Source: Zygaena filipendulae (taxonomy: Eukaryota > Arthropoda > Insecta > Lepidoptera > Zygaenidae). From it: DNA of 64,000 nucleotides. This document shows, one piece after another, positions 47,101 to 56,737 of the stretch. Under the pieces are notes generated by a model that searched no databases, was not told the origin of the DNA, and worked only from the letters and a program-made list of their open reading frames with translations. Numbering within the stretch: position 1 is the stretch's first letter; the number at the start of each line of letters is the position of its first letter. The DNA is taken from positions 3,412,501 through 3,476,500 of the forward strand of contig OU015660.1 in assembly GCA_907165275.2 (NCBI GenBank), written 5' to 3'. Both the position numbers and the translations under genes were made by a program.

Positions 47101-50100
47101 CGCCGCGCGAGCGCGACGACTGTGAGTATATATCAGGGTTGTAGATGCTTCGATTCCAACTCACATAAGGCGGAGCTTCTAATTGTTATATCTCCGGTTT
47201 CGACTTCGACTCCGACACTCTTAAATCGAAAGGTTAAGCATAAGCAGGGCGCGCGGGGAATCGCATTCCACGGAAATCATGGACACGGCATCAAGGTTAG
47301 TTTATCTATAATAGTTTATAGTTAGTCAAAAGTTTATACGGAATTTACTTATTATATACATAGTATACTTGATAACCTGATTTAATGAAATGCAGTCACG
47401 ATGATGATATCTCTATGCTATGCGAAACTGGGCAAGCTATAATGTCACACTTGGGGCACACATGCAGAGTACGGAGATAATTATTTACACAGAAGAAATA
47501 TAAAAAAACGTATCAACAGTTGCAATTATTGCCGAAACATATAACATATAACTTTGTTTTTTTAATAAATAATAAGTTGTATTTGATATTACCTATTGCT
47601 GTTACAAATTTTACACATTAAATATCAGTTAGTGTTGATTATCTCAGTTACTCCATTTGCCTCGGGAAGGTCTGAGTAAAGGTTGGCGGTGCTCTGTGGT
47701 CACCATGCAACTCTCTAGCCGGGAGCGGCGCCCACAGCGCCGGCGGGGGCACCAGAAACGCAGACCTCAGGGCTTCGCCGGGGACTCCTCGCGGACGAGG
47801 CTTTGCCCTCTGTGTCTTTGGAAGCCCCCCGCGACCGGCGGTTTTAGTTTAATCTGTGACGCGACGACTCAGTCGTAACTCAATTCAGACTAATCTTTGG
47901 CTTGCCCTGTTTGCAGTTGCATAGTGCTGAGTGACGAAGTTTCTCAACTACAGAATCAGTTATAGCCACCCTTTTGTGTAACATTAAGTGCTCACCAATT
48001 AAGACTGTAGAAGGATTAAACACACATGCTACATATCTTAATTTTTTAATTTTCTTTCTCATGCTTTTAAAGTTCTTATGTTTGGATTAAGCACGCCAAT
48101 ACGGCTTTTTATGCCCTCGTACATTAAAAATATTAATTCCCGTACGGAAGACATTTTGGTTTAGAAATATTTAGTATTTTAGTTTTTAATTGACAAACTT
48201 GTGAAAAGGTAGTTCCTACAGAACATTTTTCTCGCAATTTGTATAGTATCAATAGCAAAATTTAGTTAGACCTAACGCGCGTTAGGTACTCGCAATCCCA
48301 CTCGACCCGACTGAGTTAAAGCTCTCCGTTGGATAAGGGCAAGCGCATTCTATATACTCCGTTTTGCATTCTATTTAATCCTCATAATACAAATAACGGT
48401 ATTGATTTATTTCAAAATACATGTTCTAGTTTCGTCGTATTCGGTTTAACGACCTTACGGCTGTTACATTATAAAAGGTACTCACTGTTATAGTCCTAAA
48501 TGTCGTAAAACGTATGTAGGGTTTTGCATGGCTAATGAAAAAGTGGGTTCTTTATCGATAACACGTTTTTATGTTAACTCTAACTATGTAGAAACTTTTA
48601 TAATAATAATACCATACGTGACAAGTCTACATTATCCTTCTATATTAACATGATAGAATTAAAAATTTGTTTAACATTCAATGATTTAAATTTCAAGTTT
48701 TTATAAGGAAAGCTATTATTATAAGTCGAATAGCGTGAATCTAAAATTTCAATATTGTTGTAGCTGAGGGATTTTTAATGTAAATAGGTATATATAAAAT
48801 CAATCAATACACATTAATCAATTTACTATTAATTATTAAGTTACTCATTTAAAATTCAATTTAAATGTCGTGAATTCCTACTGATTTAGAGAAAAGTATA
48901 ATACCTACTTACGTACCTACCTATACAATTTATTTATTTTAATAGTTGTAACTTATTTGAATTTGTAATCATATGGAAGACAAGCTCCCAAATTACAGGT
49001 TTTCCTAATTTGAGTGATGAGGTTACCTACTTTTGTTTTTCATCTTATCTTATCTTAGACAATGGGGTGGGCAAGTAAAGCCTCGGTACTTCAACCCTTG
49101 GGATCTTTTGTACCATCCCCATCCTGTGCTCCTCCCTCTACTCCCTGAAAACCTCGGCGGTGAAGGCTAGTTTTTCATACTGTTGGTTGCAATAAAGTTT
49201 TATTATTATTCTTATTTGGCATTAGGTACACATTTGTTGAAGTGCCCTGTGTGCTATGTGGGTGGAGTGTTTGATGTGTTGTGTTGTGTGTGTGTCAGCG
49301 GGCGCAGACAACCGGCCGGGCGCGTGGCGCGAGGGCGACCGGCCCGCCGCCGCGGAGCCCGCGCGCGCGCCCTACGGCGGCCGGGACTCCTTCGGCAGGG
49401 ACCGCGACCGCTACGGAGACGAACGGTGTGATATAAATTATAAAAAAAATATCTTTATTTCCTGACGTAGTACATAGTGTGTTAGTAGGTACAATTTTTA
49501 CTTATTACTATTGTTAGCAGGTATATAAACCCCTCTCCTATACCAATATGATACACTGTTACACTGTAATTCTAACTAATATTGTAGGTACATGTGAGTT
49601 TGTTTGTTTGTGACACTTTCACGCCTTAACCACCCAACAGATCATCATGAAATTTACATACATAGAAAAAGATGTGTCCTTTTTGTCCCGGAATCCTGCG
49701 GGAACTCTGTAATTATCGCGGATAAGACCGCAGGAAACAGCTAGTGATATAATAATATTAATGCTCAGACATTATCATGTCACACAGCGCCACCTGGTCC
49801 CAAACGAAGCAGAGCTTGTACTAGGGTACCAGACGACTGATGTAATACTTGTATTCCCTTTTTTTGTTGTGATACATATTAAACACTCTGAGTTACACAA
49901 AATATGTTCATCACCCTGATGCGGGAATCGAACCCGCGACACTCGGCGTAGCAATAATTTAATTTACCATTACACCAACGATGCAGTCAAGACAACTTCA
50001 GCCCGCAGCTTCGTTTGTCTAGATTCTGTCAGTTAATTTCATATCCCTCAGGAAGAGTACCTTTTGCGCTTGGATGAAAGGGTAACATCTGAATTTAATT

Positions 50101-53100
50101 GCTGACTACGCGTGTACGAAATTTCATGATGATCAGGAGAACGCGTGACCAACTTACAATGGCCTTTATAATATTAAGGATACAAATTATTAATGTGAAA
50201 GATTGTGACCGTGTAGCATACACGGTAGCATGCCGGCTGCCGCTCAATCACGCATGAATCTCGTTCGAGAGATGATTTTGATGAAATTTGGATTATAATT
50301 TGGATGCTTTATATGTATATGTATTTCCGAGGGAATTCCGAATCCGCGCGGGTGAAACCGCAGAGAAAGGCTAAATGGGCTATTTGACTAATTTTTTTTT
50401 GTCCGTCTTGTAGATTAATAAAAAATATTGGACACGTATTTTTCTTTTTTTACGTTATCATAAAATAACAGCGTTACATAGAGAGTTGAAATTTCGGGTG
50501 ACGTCACTAACTAGTGCAGTTTGTATGGCGGCTTGTAGCGGTAAGTGACGTCACGAGCCCCCACCCTAAACTTTAATGCGCTTTATCTCTGTGTATTTTC
50601 ATTAGTTTGCAAAATAAAAAAAAATACGTGTCTAATGATTTTTTATTTTCTAAAAGACGGACTAATTAAAATTTGGATTTTAAAAGTTGTCAACATCCCT
50701 ATTGTATTTTTCTTGTCTGCAGTGGACGAGAGCGTGGCTTCGGCGGTCGGGACGGATTCCGTCCGGCCGACAGGGACCGAGACGGCTATGGGTATGTCTG
50801 AATGAAGCCCTTAGAAAAAGGCGTCACCCGCTATAAAATAGATATCTTCTAAGATATTAGATTTTTTTAAAAGAAATCGGTAGTAGAATACCTATGTAAA
50901 TTAGGGTAAATGCTTTGGGAAAGGAGCGGTCTGCAGCGTCGGCCGTGGTGCCTCGCGGTTCCTCTCCCGTGTTTGGAAGGGTTGCGGGATGTTGTGAGAA
51001 ACTCAAAAAAACATTGACATTCTTGATAAACTCTATATTCTCCAGAAGTCTTAGAAATTATATTAAGGTGACTTTTTGCACAATCCTTGGTATCGACTAC
51101 CGAATCACGTTTAGACTATCCTATCGTAGTAGTAGAACCAGGCAACTCAAGTTGGTTTTTTTTTACGGCCCGGGCGGGTGCGTTCCGATTCGCCATAATG
51201 CAATTTTTTTTTATAAATTATGCAGTATCGTAACGCACAATAATGTGAAAAAGTTCCAAGTAAATTTTCCAAAAGTGGCGGACTTGGCAGTTTTCGTTTT
51301 CACCTTTTAACGGTATATTTAAGGGCTTAAGTGATCTTTTTCTCTTATTGATTTCTTTTTAAATAGATCATAATAATATTCTTTTTATAGTGGGTTGGGC
51401 ACTAGTTTGACTCGATTTGAATAATTTAGTGGATATACATATTGTGTAATACTTATTAAATATGTATGAATAGATTTTTAGAAAGTAATAACCTTCTAAC
51501 AAACAAATGTGTGTTAAAACTTCAATGACAATCCAACCATTAGTTTACAATTTGGTGTTTTTTGCGACGCTACTTCTATAGTACCTACTTATTGAATAAT
51601 TTGTTAATATATCGTTGGTTAAAAGTTTTTAAAATCGAACATTTGGTTGTATTTTATAGTAGCCGCGACGGTGGCCGAGGTTTCGGTGGCAGGGGCTTTG
51701 GGGACAAGGATGGACCCCCACGGGACGGTAAGCTGTCAGAATAACGTCATGCCTATTAAAAAAAATTGTGAATAAACATACATATAATATACCTACTTAT
51801 GTTTAGCTGCACACACATTTGGGGTCTACGATCTCCGACTAGATCTTTATTTAGATTCTAGTTTCTTCTGTGAATGAAGGTCTGGTTCACTCAATGGACA
51901 GTTTATTTTTGTTGCAACAATAAAAAAACAAATGCTAGTAAAAAACAATATTTGAATCAAAAATCAAAACAGCATACTGAAATATTATAAGTAAAATGTA
52001 GATACATATTATAACGAGTGGCGTAGCGCCGCTTCGTTACAATACCCCACAGCCCACTCGCCTAATTACTATTATGATATACTATTTTCAATTTTATTAG
52101 TGACCCGCGCGATTTCACTCGCGATAATTTCGAAGTTCCCGCGGAATTGTTCCATACAAACTTTTCATCCCTTTGGGGCTGAATTTCGAAAAATCCTTTC
52201 TTATCGGATGTCTACGATATAGAAAGAATACACCCTCCAAGTTTCAGATCTCTACGATCAGCGGTTAAGGCTGTGCGTTGATCCATCAGTCATTCAGGAC
52301 AAAGCATTTTATAGATATATATGTATAGATTTGCCTACTACACACAGCTAGTTCAGTGATGCGCCCGTTTTTCGTTCAGAAAATGCACTTTTGTTTTAAG
52401 AAATAAATGAGCGCATTTTTAAATGTTATGACTTATGACGTTCATTTATTAATAAATATATTAATTGATATACTATAGTGAGTATTTTAGCTAGGCAAGC
52501 CAGGCTTTTGGGCTTGTATGGAAGTACCGCCACCGTTAACGCCACAAGCCACGAACTACAACGAAGCGAAGAGTACTGGCTATATGGAAGTCCTGAATCG
52601 CGCTACCGAAATTTTCACGACCTCCACCACGGCCAGTACTCGTCGCTTCGTTGTAGTTCGTGACTTTTGGCGTACCACCACACATGTTTTGAAATTATAG
52701 CGCCATTTTGTATCAAACATTTTTTTACGTTTAACATTTTGTTGGAATTATAACAATATGATAAAAACGTTCTCTAACTACCAACAAAGCGTTTTGTATC
52801 AATTACTGAATTTTGTGGGTTAACATCTTATTGCTTATCGTTTTCCACATAACATTATGTGTTTGCTCCACTCCAAAGCAGAGGCAAAGCCGCGCGAGCG
52901 GCCCAAGCTGAACCTGCTGCCGCGCACGGTGCCGCGCGACGCGGAGCCGGCGGCGGCGGCGGCGGCGGCGGCGCGGCCCGCGGACGGCGCGCCGGCCGAC
53001 GGCGCCGAGCGGCCCGCGCCCCGGCCCGCGCCCGCCGAGAAGGTGTTCGGCGCCGCCAAGCCCGTCGACACCGCCGCCAAGTAAACACGCCTTATTCATA

Positions 53101-56100
53101 TACTAGCCCTTCGCCGCGGTTGCACCCACGTTCATTTGGTAATTCGCGCGGGAAAAGTACAGCGTGTCCCATTCCAGACTGTAATCTATATCTGCGCCAA
53201 ACTCCATCCAATTCCGTTCAGCCGTTCTGGCGTGATGAAGTAACATCCATCCAAACTTTCACACCTATACTTAATTACTATTAAAAATGCAAATTTTAAG
53301 TGTGTTTGTTACGCTTACACGCCCTAACGGCTCAACCGAAATTTCATCATGAAATTTTATATACACGTTGTCAGAAAAGGAAATAACTTTCATCCCCGAA
53401 TTCCTGCAGAAACTACGAAATTAACGCGGGTGAAACCGCGGCGAACAGCTAGTAATATTATAAAGCTGATTAGTGTGTTTTTTCGTTTAGTTGAATTCGC
53501 TAATCTCAGGAACTCTTAGTTCGAATTGAAAAATTCTTTTTGTGTTGGATACAATTATGAAGCTATGAAGAAGAAGATGAAAATGCATTTATTTCAGCAC
53601 AAAACAAATATGAGCAGAGCATTAAATGAACGCGGGTAAAGCCGCGGGGCACAGCTAGTTTATAATATTAATATTGTTTTATATGAATAATAAATACCAT
53701 AATAAAGCTATAATCACATGACTAATTTATTCTGTAGTCATGTATATAGTTAGTATTTATAAAAAATTTTGGCTAGCTGCCAGCTCGAATGGCTCGAATA
53801 GAAAATATTATGTAAATAAGAAAAATGTGAGTTGACAAAAATGCAGTAGTGTTTTAGAATTTATTGTATTATACGACTAGAAAGATTTGATGTCGACCTA
53901 AATTTCTCCTCCAATCGCGAAAAGTTCAACTCACTTGTTGGATGAAAACAGTAATCTTTGAATTGATATGCACAAGGAATAACAGCCAAGATGCAACGTT
54001 GTCGTGGTTGTTGTGACGTCATTGTCGTGCGTGCTATATGAATAAGGTTAACAGACACTGGTTCCTGCCCCTCCATGCGTGACCCAGTCGCTTCACACCG
54101 ACATTATAAAAAATAGAGACTTTATTCTTTGGTGTTAAAGGGTAAAAGTATATTCCACAGAGCAAATAAATTAACTAGAGAATAGAGATGACATGTAGGC
54201 AGAGCAGGCGCGCCGCGGTTGCAAAGGAAGTTAGAGCAAATATTCTTAACTTACCCAAAACTTCTTTTGCTAGTATCCCAAGTACATACATATATTTTCC
54301 ACAATATTCACAAAACTGAATTTTGGAAACAGTGACTAAGTAAAAATATAACCATAAAGCGTTTCTTTACGTTTAGTGTGTGATGAATATTTTTGTGTGC
54401 GAAAATCACCCGGCGCCACTGATTTTCAACTGTTTTCGTACTAAGTTGATGCCCCTTCTATAAGTTATTTTCCGACGCAGCCATTTAAAAATAACGTTTG
54501 TTCGTGCAGAGAGCGCGAGATAGAGGAGCGCCTTCGCAAGCAAGAGGAGGAGGCTCGCCGCGGCGCCGACGACAAGGAGCGCTGGGGCCGGCGGGTGAGT
54601 GCGGTCTGCTAACTGTGGCCGTTTATCAAGTCTAGTGCATTTTCAAACTTTTGGGTGCACATAGAATAACAGCCAAGATGCAACGTGGTCGTGGTTGTTA
54701 TGACGTCATTGTCGTGCGTGCTATACGAACAAGGTTAACAGACACTGGTTCCTGCCCATCAATGCGTGACCCAGTCGCTTCACACCGACATTTTAAATAT
54801 AAATACATCGTGACTTTCTTTATTGAGTTGCAGAGATTTAATAATTTTTTAACATTAAGTTGTTAGAATCATAATTGAGAAACTGTTTCTTGCGGTTTAT
54901 TTGCAGTTTTATTACATCTTTACGAAAAGAATAGGCTAGTTTCCTGGGTAAACAAATCAAAATTCTATTTAGTCCGTCAGTTAGATAATAAAAAAATAAA
55001 AGACACGTATTTTTTGCTTTTTTAAACTAATGGAAATATGCATAGATAAAGCGCATTAAAGTTAAGGGTGGGGGACTCGTGACATCACAGCTCGCTATAA
55101 CGTGCGAACAAACTGTAGCGAGGCGTGACGTCATGTGAAATTTCGACTTGATATATCTCCGTTATTTTTTGGTTACATAAAAAATAAAAAAATACGTGTC
55201 CAATATTTTTTAATAATCTACAAAACGGACTAAAAAAAAATTTTAGGAAACTAGCCTATTGTGGATTGGTGACTGATATGGTCCAGATTCTTTTTTTTTT
55301 TGAGATCCACGAACATTACGTTTGCTATAAAAAGTGATCGAGCACGTTTTCGATTGCGAATAAAGATATCGTGGCAATAACTTACGTGTTACACTGAAAT
55401 TTTTAATTTGATCATCTAGTAAAATATCGATCTCATATTTTGACCTAGGTTTTTTATACTATATGTAGATCTAGAGTCTTTTATAACGATAAATTTTGTT
55501 AACAGGCTGATCACTCCGGTGACCGTCGTGGCGGCGCGAGACGTGGTAAGTTAAGCGTTGCATAAATTATTGCGATTTTAATATATTTAATGTGAACATT
55601 AACAAACTTTGTGTGGATTACTCGAGAGATGCCCGTTTTTATCAATAAGATTCGCATAAATGTTTTGGTGTTTAATTTTCGGTACCACTAAATAAAATAA
55701 ATACTTAATGTTTATTTATAGACGACAGAGGCAGAGACTCGCGCAGCTACAACAGAGATCGCCGGGATTATTCGAAGGACGGCAACGAGCGCGACTACAG
55801 GGACGACAGGGACAGCGGCCGACGCGACTATTCCAAAGACGACAAATACAGGCGCGACGACAGGGAGCGCGCAAGGCGCGACTACAGAGACGACAGCGGG
55901 CGGCGCGGCTCGCGCGACCACTCCGCCGACGGGCGCAGCGACAACAGCCGCGAGGACAGGGAGAGGCCGCGCGAAGATAGGGAGAGACCGCGCGAAGGCA
56001 GGGAGAGACCGCGCGAGGACAGGGAGAGACTGCGCGAAGACAGAGAGAGACCGCGCGAAGACAGGGAGAGACCGCGCGAAGACAGGGAGAGACCGCGCGA

Positions 56101-56737
56101 GGATAGGGAGAGACTGCGCGAAGACAGAGAGAGACCGCGCGAGGACAGGGAGAGACCGCGCGAAGACAGGGAGAGACCGCGCGAGGACAGGGAGAGACCG
56201 CGCGAGGACAGGGAGAGACCGCGCGAAGACAGGGAGAGACCACGCGAAGATAGGGAAAAGACGCGCGAGGGCCGCGACCGCGAGCAGCCGCCGCGCGACG
56301 AGCGCAACGGGCGCGCGCGCTCCACGCGCTCGCACGACAGCGACGAGCGCGAGGACAGGCCGCTGCCTAAACTCAAGGAACAGGAGAAACCGGTATGTGT
56401 TGGTACCATGTAAAGGGACGTTTTGGTGCCTCATCTGCATACACCCACTATGTAAAGAGACCGTTTTGGTGCGTTATCTACATACACCATGTAAAAGGAA
56501 TAAACAGACCGAGTGACTGACTGTCATTAAAATACTAGCTGATTTCATCAAATCAATTTTCTTTATAGGCTGTTCTTGCTCCCGCTGCCTCAATTTAAAT
56601 GAACAAAAAAAAACAAAGAACTATTATGACCGAGGTATTTATGTGCACTATAATGTTTATGTTGATTTCAGAATTTCGTCGCCGCTAACAAGTTTGGTTT
56701 CCTCGAAGACGCCGACGACGACGGTGGCTCCGACTAG
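41151..56737 (+). CDS. eIF4B: Eukaryotic translation initiation factor 4B
   Basis: Fourteen coding exons join in frame to 664 residues: 41151-41163, 41637-41741, 42211-42401, 42542-42649, 43865-43962, 46967-47121, 49299-49425, 50723-50791, 51660-51727, 52882-53080, 54510-54594, 55506-55545, 55722-56392 and 56672-56737; all introns are GT-AG. eIF4B stimulates the eIF4A helicase and helps ribosomes scan mRNA leaders in the cytoplasm. The N-terminus (MAAAGKKIKKP...NNWADSVEDE) is followed by an RRM at about 78-152 with RNP2 FVAYISNL and RNP1 KGYGYVDF, then RD/RG-rich repeats to 311. Residues 319-329 read RPKLNLLPRTV and 366-384 VFGAAKPVDTAAKEREIEE, the family signatures. An eight-Ala run lies in exon 10, fifteen REDRERP heptads at 496-600, and an acidic tail NKFGFLEDADDDGGSD. 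The long heptad block is unusual for the family. Exon 1 codes only four residues, so the start is the least certain part. Confidence 0.93.
41760..42150. repeat. Interspersed repeat (family C, copy 1) in eIF4B intron 2
   Basis: TTTGGGGCACACATACTGAG, TTGCCTCGGGAAGGTCTGAG, TTCTAGCCGGACGC and CACAACTCAATTCAGACTA recur in order at 47,445-47,900. No ORF; class unknown. Confidence 0.7.
42650..43864. other. eIF4B intron 4
   Basis: Contains the Helitron-like copy at 42,731-42,935; otherwise no element or small RNA gene was recognised. The minus frame at 43,599-43,868 overlaps the acceptor of exon 5 and has no known domain. Confidence 0.5.
42731..42935 (+). mobile_element. Helitron-like element with both ends (intron 4)
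   Basis: TCCTGCTAATATTATAAATG start, AAAACGGCTGTACGGATTTG, GGACATAGGGTACTTTTTAT, CCCGGAATTCCCGCGGGAAC, an exact CCGCGGGTGAAACCGCGG hairpin and GGCACAGCTAG/T. It is the best preserved copy in the window. Confidence 0.9.
44010..44113. mobile_element. Small hairpin MITE in eIF4B intron 5
   Basis: Left arm AGGCTTAACACAGACGACT and right arm AGTCATCTGTGCTAAGCCT are inverted copies. Inner CGCGGATATTATC/GAAACTATCCGTG also pairs. Confidence 0.75.
44535..46456 (-). mobile_element. 5'-truncated non-LTR retrotransposon in eIF4B intron 5
   Basis: Antisense to the host gene. The 3' end lies near 44,535-44,590 (GAAATAAAGAAAATAAAATA tail). The frame stays open up to a TAG at about 46,457, where family homology stops; no endonuclease domain is present. 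A 3' fragment of the same family lies at 17,369-17,480. Confidence 0.88.
44750..46455 (-). pseudogene. Reverse transcriptase ORF2 of the intronic LINE (N-terminus missing)
   Basis: One open frame of about 568 codons. RT motifs in order: LDSDKGAGPDQLPPFILK, WKVAHVVPILKSGDSGNCQ, NYRPISILSTLAKLFE, QHGFVKAKST, AIYTDFRKAFDRVNHVLLV, LSGVPQGSHIGPLLFNVFIN, the catalytic LLYADDLKIF, then the thumb (STVKDLGVILD-like NTVKDLGVILDRQLHF) and a C-terminal LIRSKLEYCTVIWSPFY region. The catalytic FADD-type box YADD is intact and the frame is unbroken, so the insertion is fairly young, but it lacks endonuclease and any 5' promoter. Jockey/CR1-like group. It starts from no own ATG near the truncation; the first Met is at 46,360. 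Confidence 0.88.
46457..46930. repeat. Interspersed repeat (family D) abutting eIF4B exon 6
   Basis: 46,725-46,840 (GGGGTAGGCAGATAAAGCCT, CGGTACTTCGACCCTTGG, ATCTTTTGTACCATCCCATC, CCTGAAGACCTCGGCGGTGA) recurs at 49,062-49,172. The segment continues to about 46,930, only some 37 bp before the exon 6 acceptor. 46,457-46,700 has no match in the window. Confidence 0.65.
47445..47910. repeat. Interspersed repeat (family C, copy 2)
   Basis: GGGGCACACATGCAGAG, TTGCCTCGGGAAGGTCTGAG, CTCTAGCCGGGAGCGGCGCC and TAACTCAATTCAGACTAAT match copy 1 in intron 2. The middle is GC-rich and open in one plus frame (47,657-47,878) with no domain. Confidence 0.7.
49062..49172. repeat. Interspersed repeat (family D, copy 2)
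   Basis: AATGGGGTGGGCAAGTAAAG, CCTCGGTACTTCAACCCTTG and CTACTCCCTGAAAACCTCGG match 46,725-46,840. Confidence 0.75.
49572..49744 (+). mobile_element. Helitron-like element (eIF4B intron 7)
   Basis: CTAACTAATATTGTAGG start, GTGACACTTTCACGCCTTAA, CCGGAATCCTGCGGGAACTC, a decayed hairpin CGCGGATAAGACCGCAGG and ACAGCTAG/T. Confidence 0.82.
49770..49984 (-). mobile_element. tRNA-derived SINE (family 2)
   Basis: On the minus strand the head GCATCGTTGGTGTAATGGTA (A-box-like) is followed by CGCGGGTTCGATTCCCGC (B box at 49,933-49,923) and an unrelated tail. The acceptor stem does not pair, so it is not a functional tRNA gene. Confidence 0.7.
50165..50374 (+). mobile_element. Helitron-like element (eIF4B intron 7)
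   Basis: ATAATATTAAGGATAC start, AATCACGCATGAATCTCGTT, CCGAGGGAATTCCGAATC, GCGCGGGTGAAACCGCAG and a decayed AAGGCTAA end. Confidence 0.7.
50401..50664. mobile_element. MITE carrying paired TGACGTCA (copy 3, intron 7)
   Basis: Opposite orientation to copy 1: GTCCGTCTTGTAGATTAATA at the left, AAAAGACGGACTA at the right. Two intact TGACGTCA octamers at 50,499-50,506 and 50,546-50,553. It ends about 60 bp before exon 8. Confidence 0.88.
50792..51659. other. eIF4B intron 8, nothing else recognised
   Basis: No transposon ends or RNA genes seen. The 131-codon plus frame at 50,915-51,310 has no domain and no splice borders. Confidence 0.45.
52099..52330 (-). mobile_element. Helitron-like element, second subfamily (intron 9)
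   Basis: Reverse copy of 24,079-24,334: GAAGTTCCCGCGG, AATCCTTTCTTATCGGATG, TTTCAGATCTCTACGATCAG and CATCAGTCATTCAGGACAAA. Confidence 0.75.
52550..52662. repeat. Near-perfect 31-bp hairpin in eIF4B intron 9
   Basis: CACGAACTACAACGAAGCGA and GAGTACTGGC (52,550-52,580) is repeated inverted at 52,632-52,662 with one mismatch. Weaker pairing continues outward over CGCCACAAGC / CTTTTGGCG. Loop 51 bp. Confidence 0.9.
53104..53280 (-). mobile_element. Helitron-like element (intron 10)
   Basis: TACTAGCCCTTCGCCGCGG, TTGCACCCACGTTCATTTGG, AATTCCGTTCAGCCGTTCTG and a GTGATGAAGTAACATCCATC-type end. It begins about 20 bp after exon 10. Confidence 0.7.
53283..53452 (+). mobile_element. Helitron-like element (intron 10)
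   Basis: GTTACGCTTACACGCCCTAA, CCCCGAATTCCTGCAGAAAC, ACGCGGGTGAAACCGCGG and GAACAGCTAG/T. The next copy starts at this T. Confidence 0.8.
53453..53658 (+). mobile_element. Helitron-like element, third subfamily (intron 10)
   Basis: TAATATTATAAAGCTGATTA start directly after the preceding CTAG, then CGCTAATCTCAGGAACTCTT, GAACGCGGGTAAAGCCGCGG and GGCACAGCTAG/T. The head-to-tail abutment fits insertion at the preferred AT next to an earlier copy. Confidence 0.8.
53970..54109 (+). repeat. 140-bp direct repeat, left copy (before eIF4B exon 11)
   Basis: GGAATAACAGCCAAGATGCA, TGACGTCATTGTCGTGCGTG, GTTAACAGACACTGGTTCCT and GCGTGACCCAGTCGCTTCAC. Nearly identical to 54,655-54,797 in the same orientation. 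Confidence 0.92.
54161..54455 (+). repeat. Interspersed repeat (family A, copy 2, intron 10)
   Basis: Same ordered words as 11,291-11,575, with an 8-bp GAGAATAG-type duplication near the left end. Confidence 0.8.
54655..54797 (+). repeat. 140-bp direct repeat, right copy (after eIF4B exon 11)
   Basis: Matches 53,970-54,109, including TGACGTCA at 54,701-54,708. The two copies bracket the 85-bp exon 11. Confidence 0.92.
54970..55232. mobile_element. MITE carrying TGACGTCA (copy 4, intron 11)
   Basis: TAGTCCGTCAGTTAGATAAT left end and CAAAACGGACTA right end. One octamer is intact (55,126-55,133); the other is TGACATCA. Confidence 0.88.
55949..56263 (+). repeat. 21-bp minisatellite coding 15 REDRERP heptads in eIF4B
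   Basis: Fifteen in-frame 21-bp units of consensus CGCGAAGACAGGGAGAGACC-G lie wholly inside exon 13 and code REDRERP with rare REGRERP, REDRERL and a final REDREKT. Units 4-5 and 8-9 share the same two variants (CTG end followed by CAGAGAGAG), indicating a four-unit duplication. Confidence 0.97.
56569..56598 (+). CDS. Candidate alternative terminal exon of eIF4B
   Basis: After an acceptor-like TTTTCTTTATAG, a phase-0 frame gives AVLAPAASI then TAA. Exon 13 ends in phase 0, so splicing here instead of to 56,672 would replace the acidic tail by nine residues. No nearby polyadenylation signal was seen, and there is no transcript support. Confidence 0.25.
   Translation, partial: AVLAPAASI

Larger units (their letters stand above)
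47122..49298. other. eIF4B intron 6
   Basis: Contains the family C repeat (about 47,445-47,910) and the family D copy (49,062-49,172). The remainder is AT-rich with no gene or small RNA recognised. Confidence 0.5.
51728..52881. other. eIF4B intron 9
   Basis: Contains a reverse Helitron-like copy (52,099-52,330) and a hairpin (52,550-52,662); otherwise AT-rich. Confidence 0.5.
53081..54509. other. eIF4B intron 10, crowded with repeats
   Basis: Holds three Helitron-like copies, one arm of a direct repeat and the family A repeat, listed separately. 53,659-53,969 shows nothing further. Confidence 0.5.

Noticed and set aside
46954..47325. 123-codon plus ORF over exon 6
   Set aside because: Wrong frame for eIF4B; the exon 6 frame that joins exons 5 and 7 is different.
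49911..49984. Possible tRNA gene (minus) with a good B box
   Set aside because: The acceptor stem does not pair and the sequence continues into a SINE-like body.
55949..56263. Regular repeats suggesting a CRISPR-like array
   Set aside because: Units are contiguous with no spacers and lie in a eukaryotic coding exon.
55712..56440. Long antisense ORFs over eIF4B exon 13
   Set aside because: They mirror the 21-bp tandem repeat; the repeat has no stops in several frames. The plus frame joins correctly to flanking eIF4B exons.
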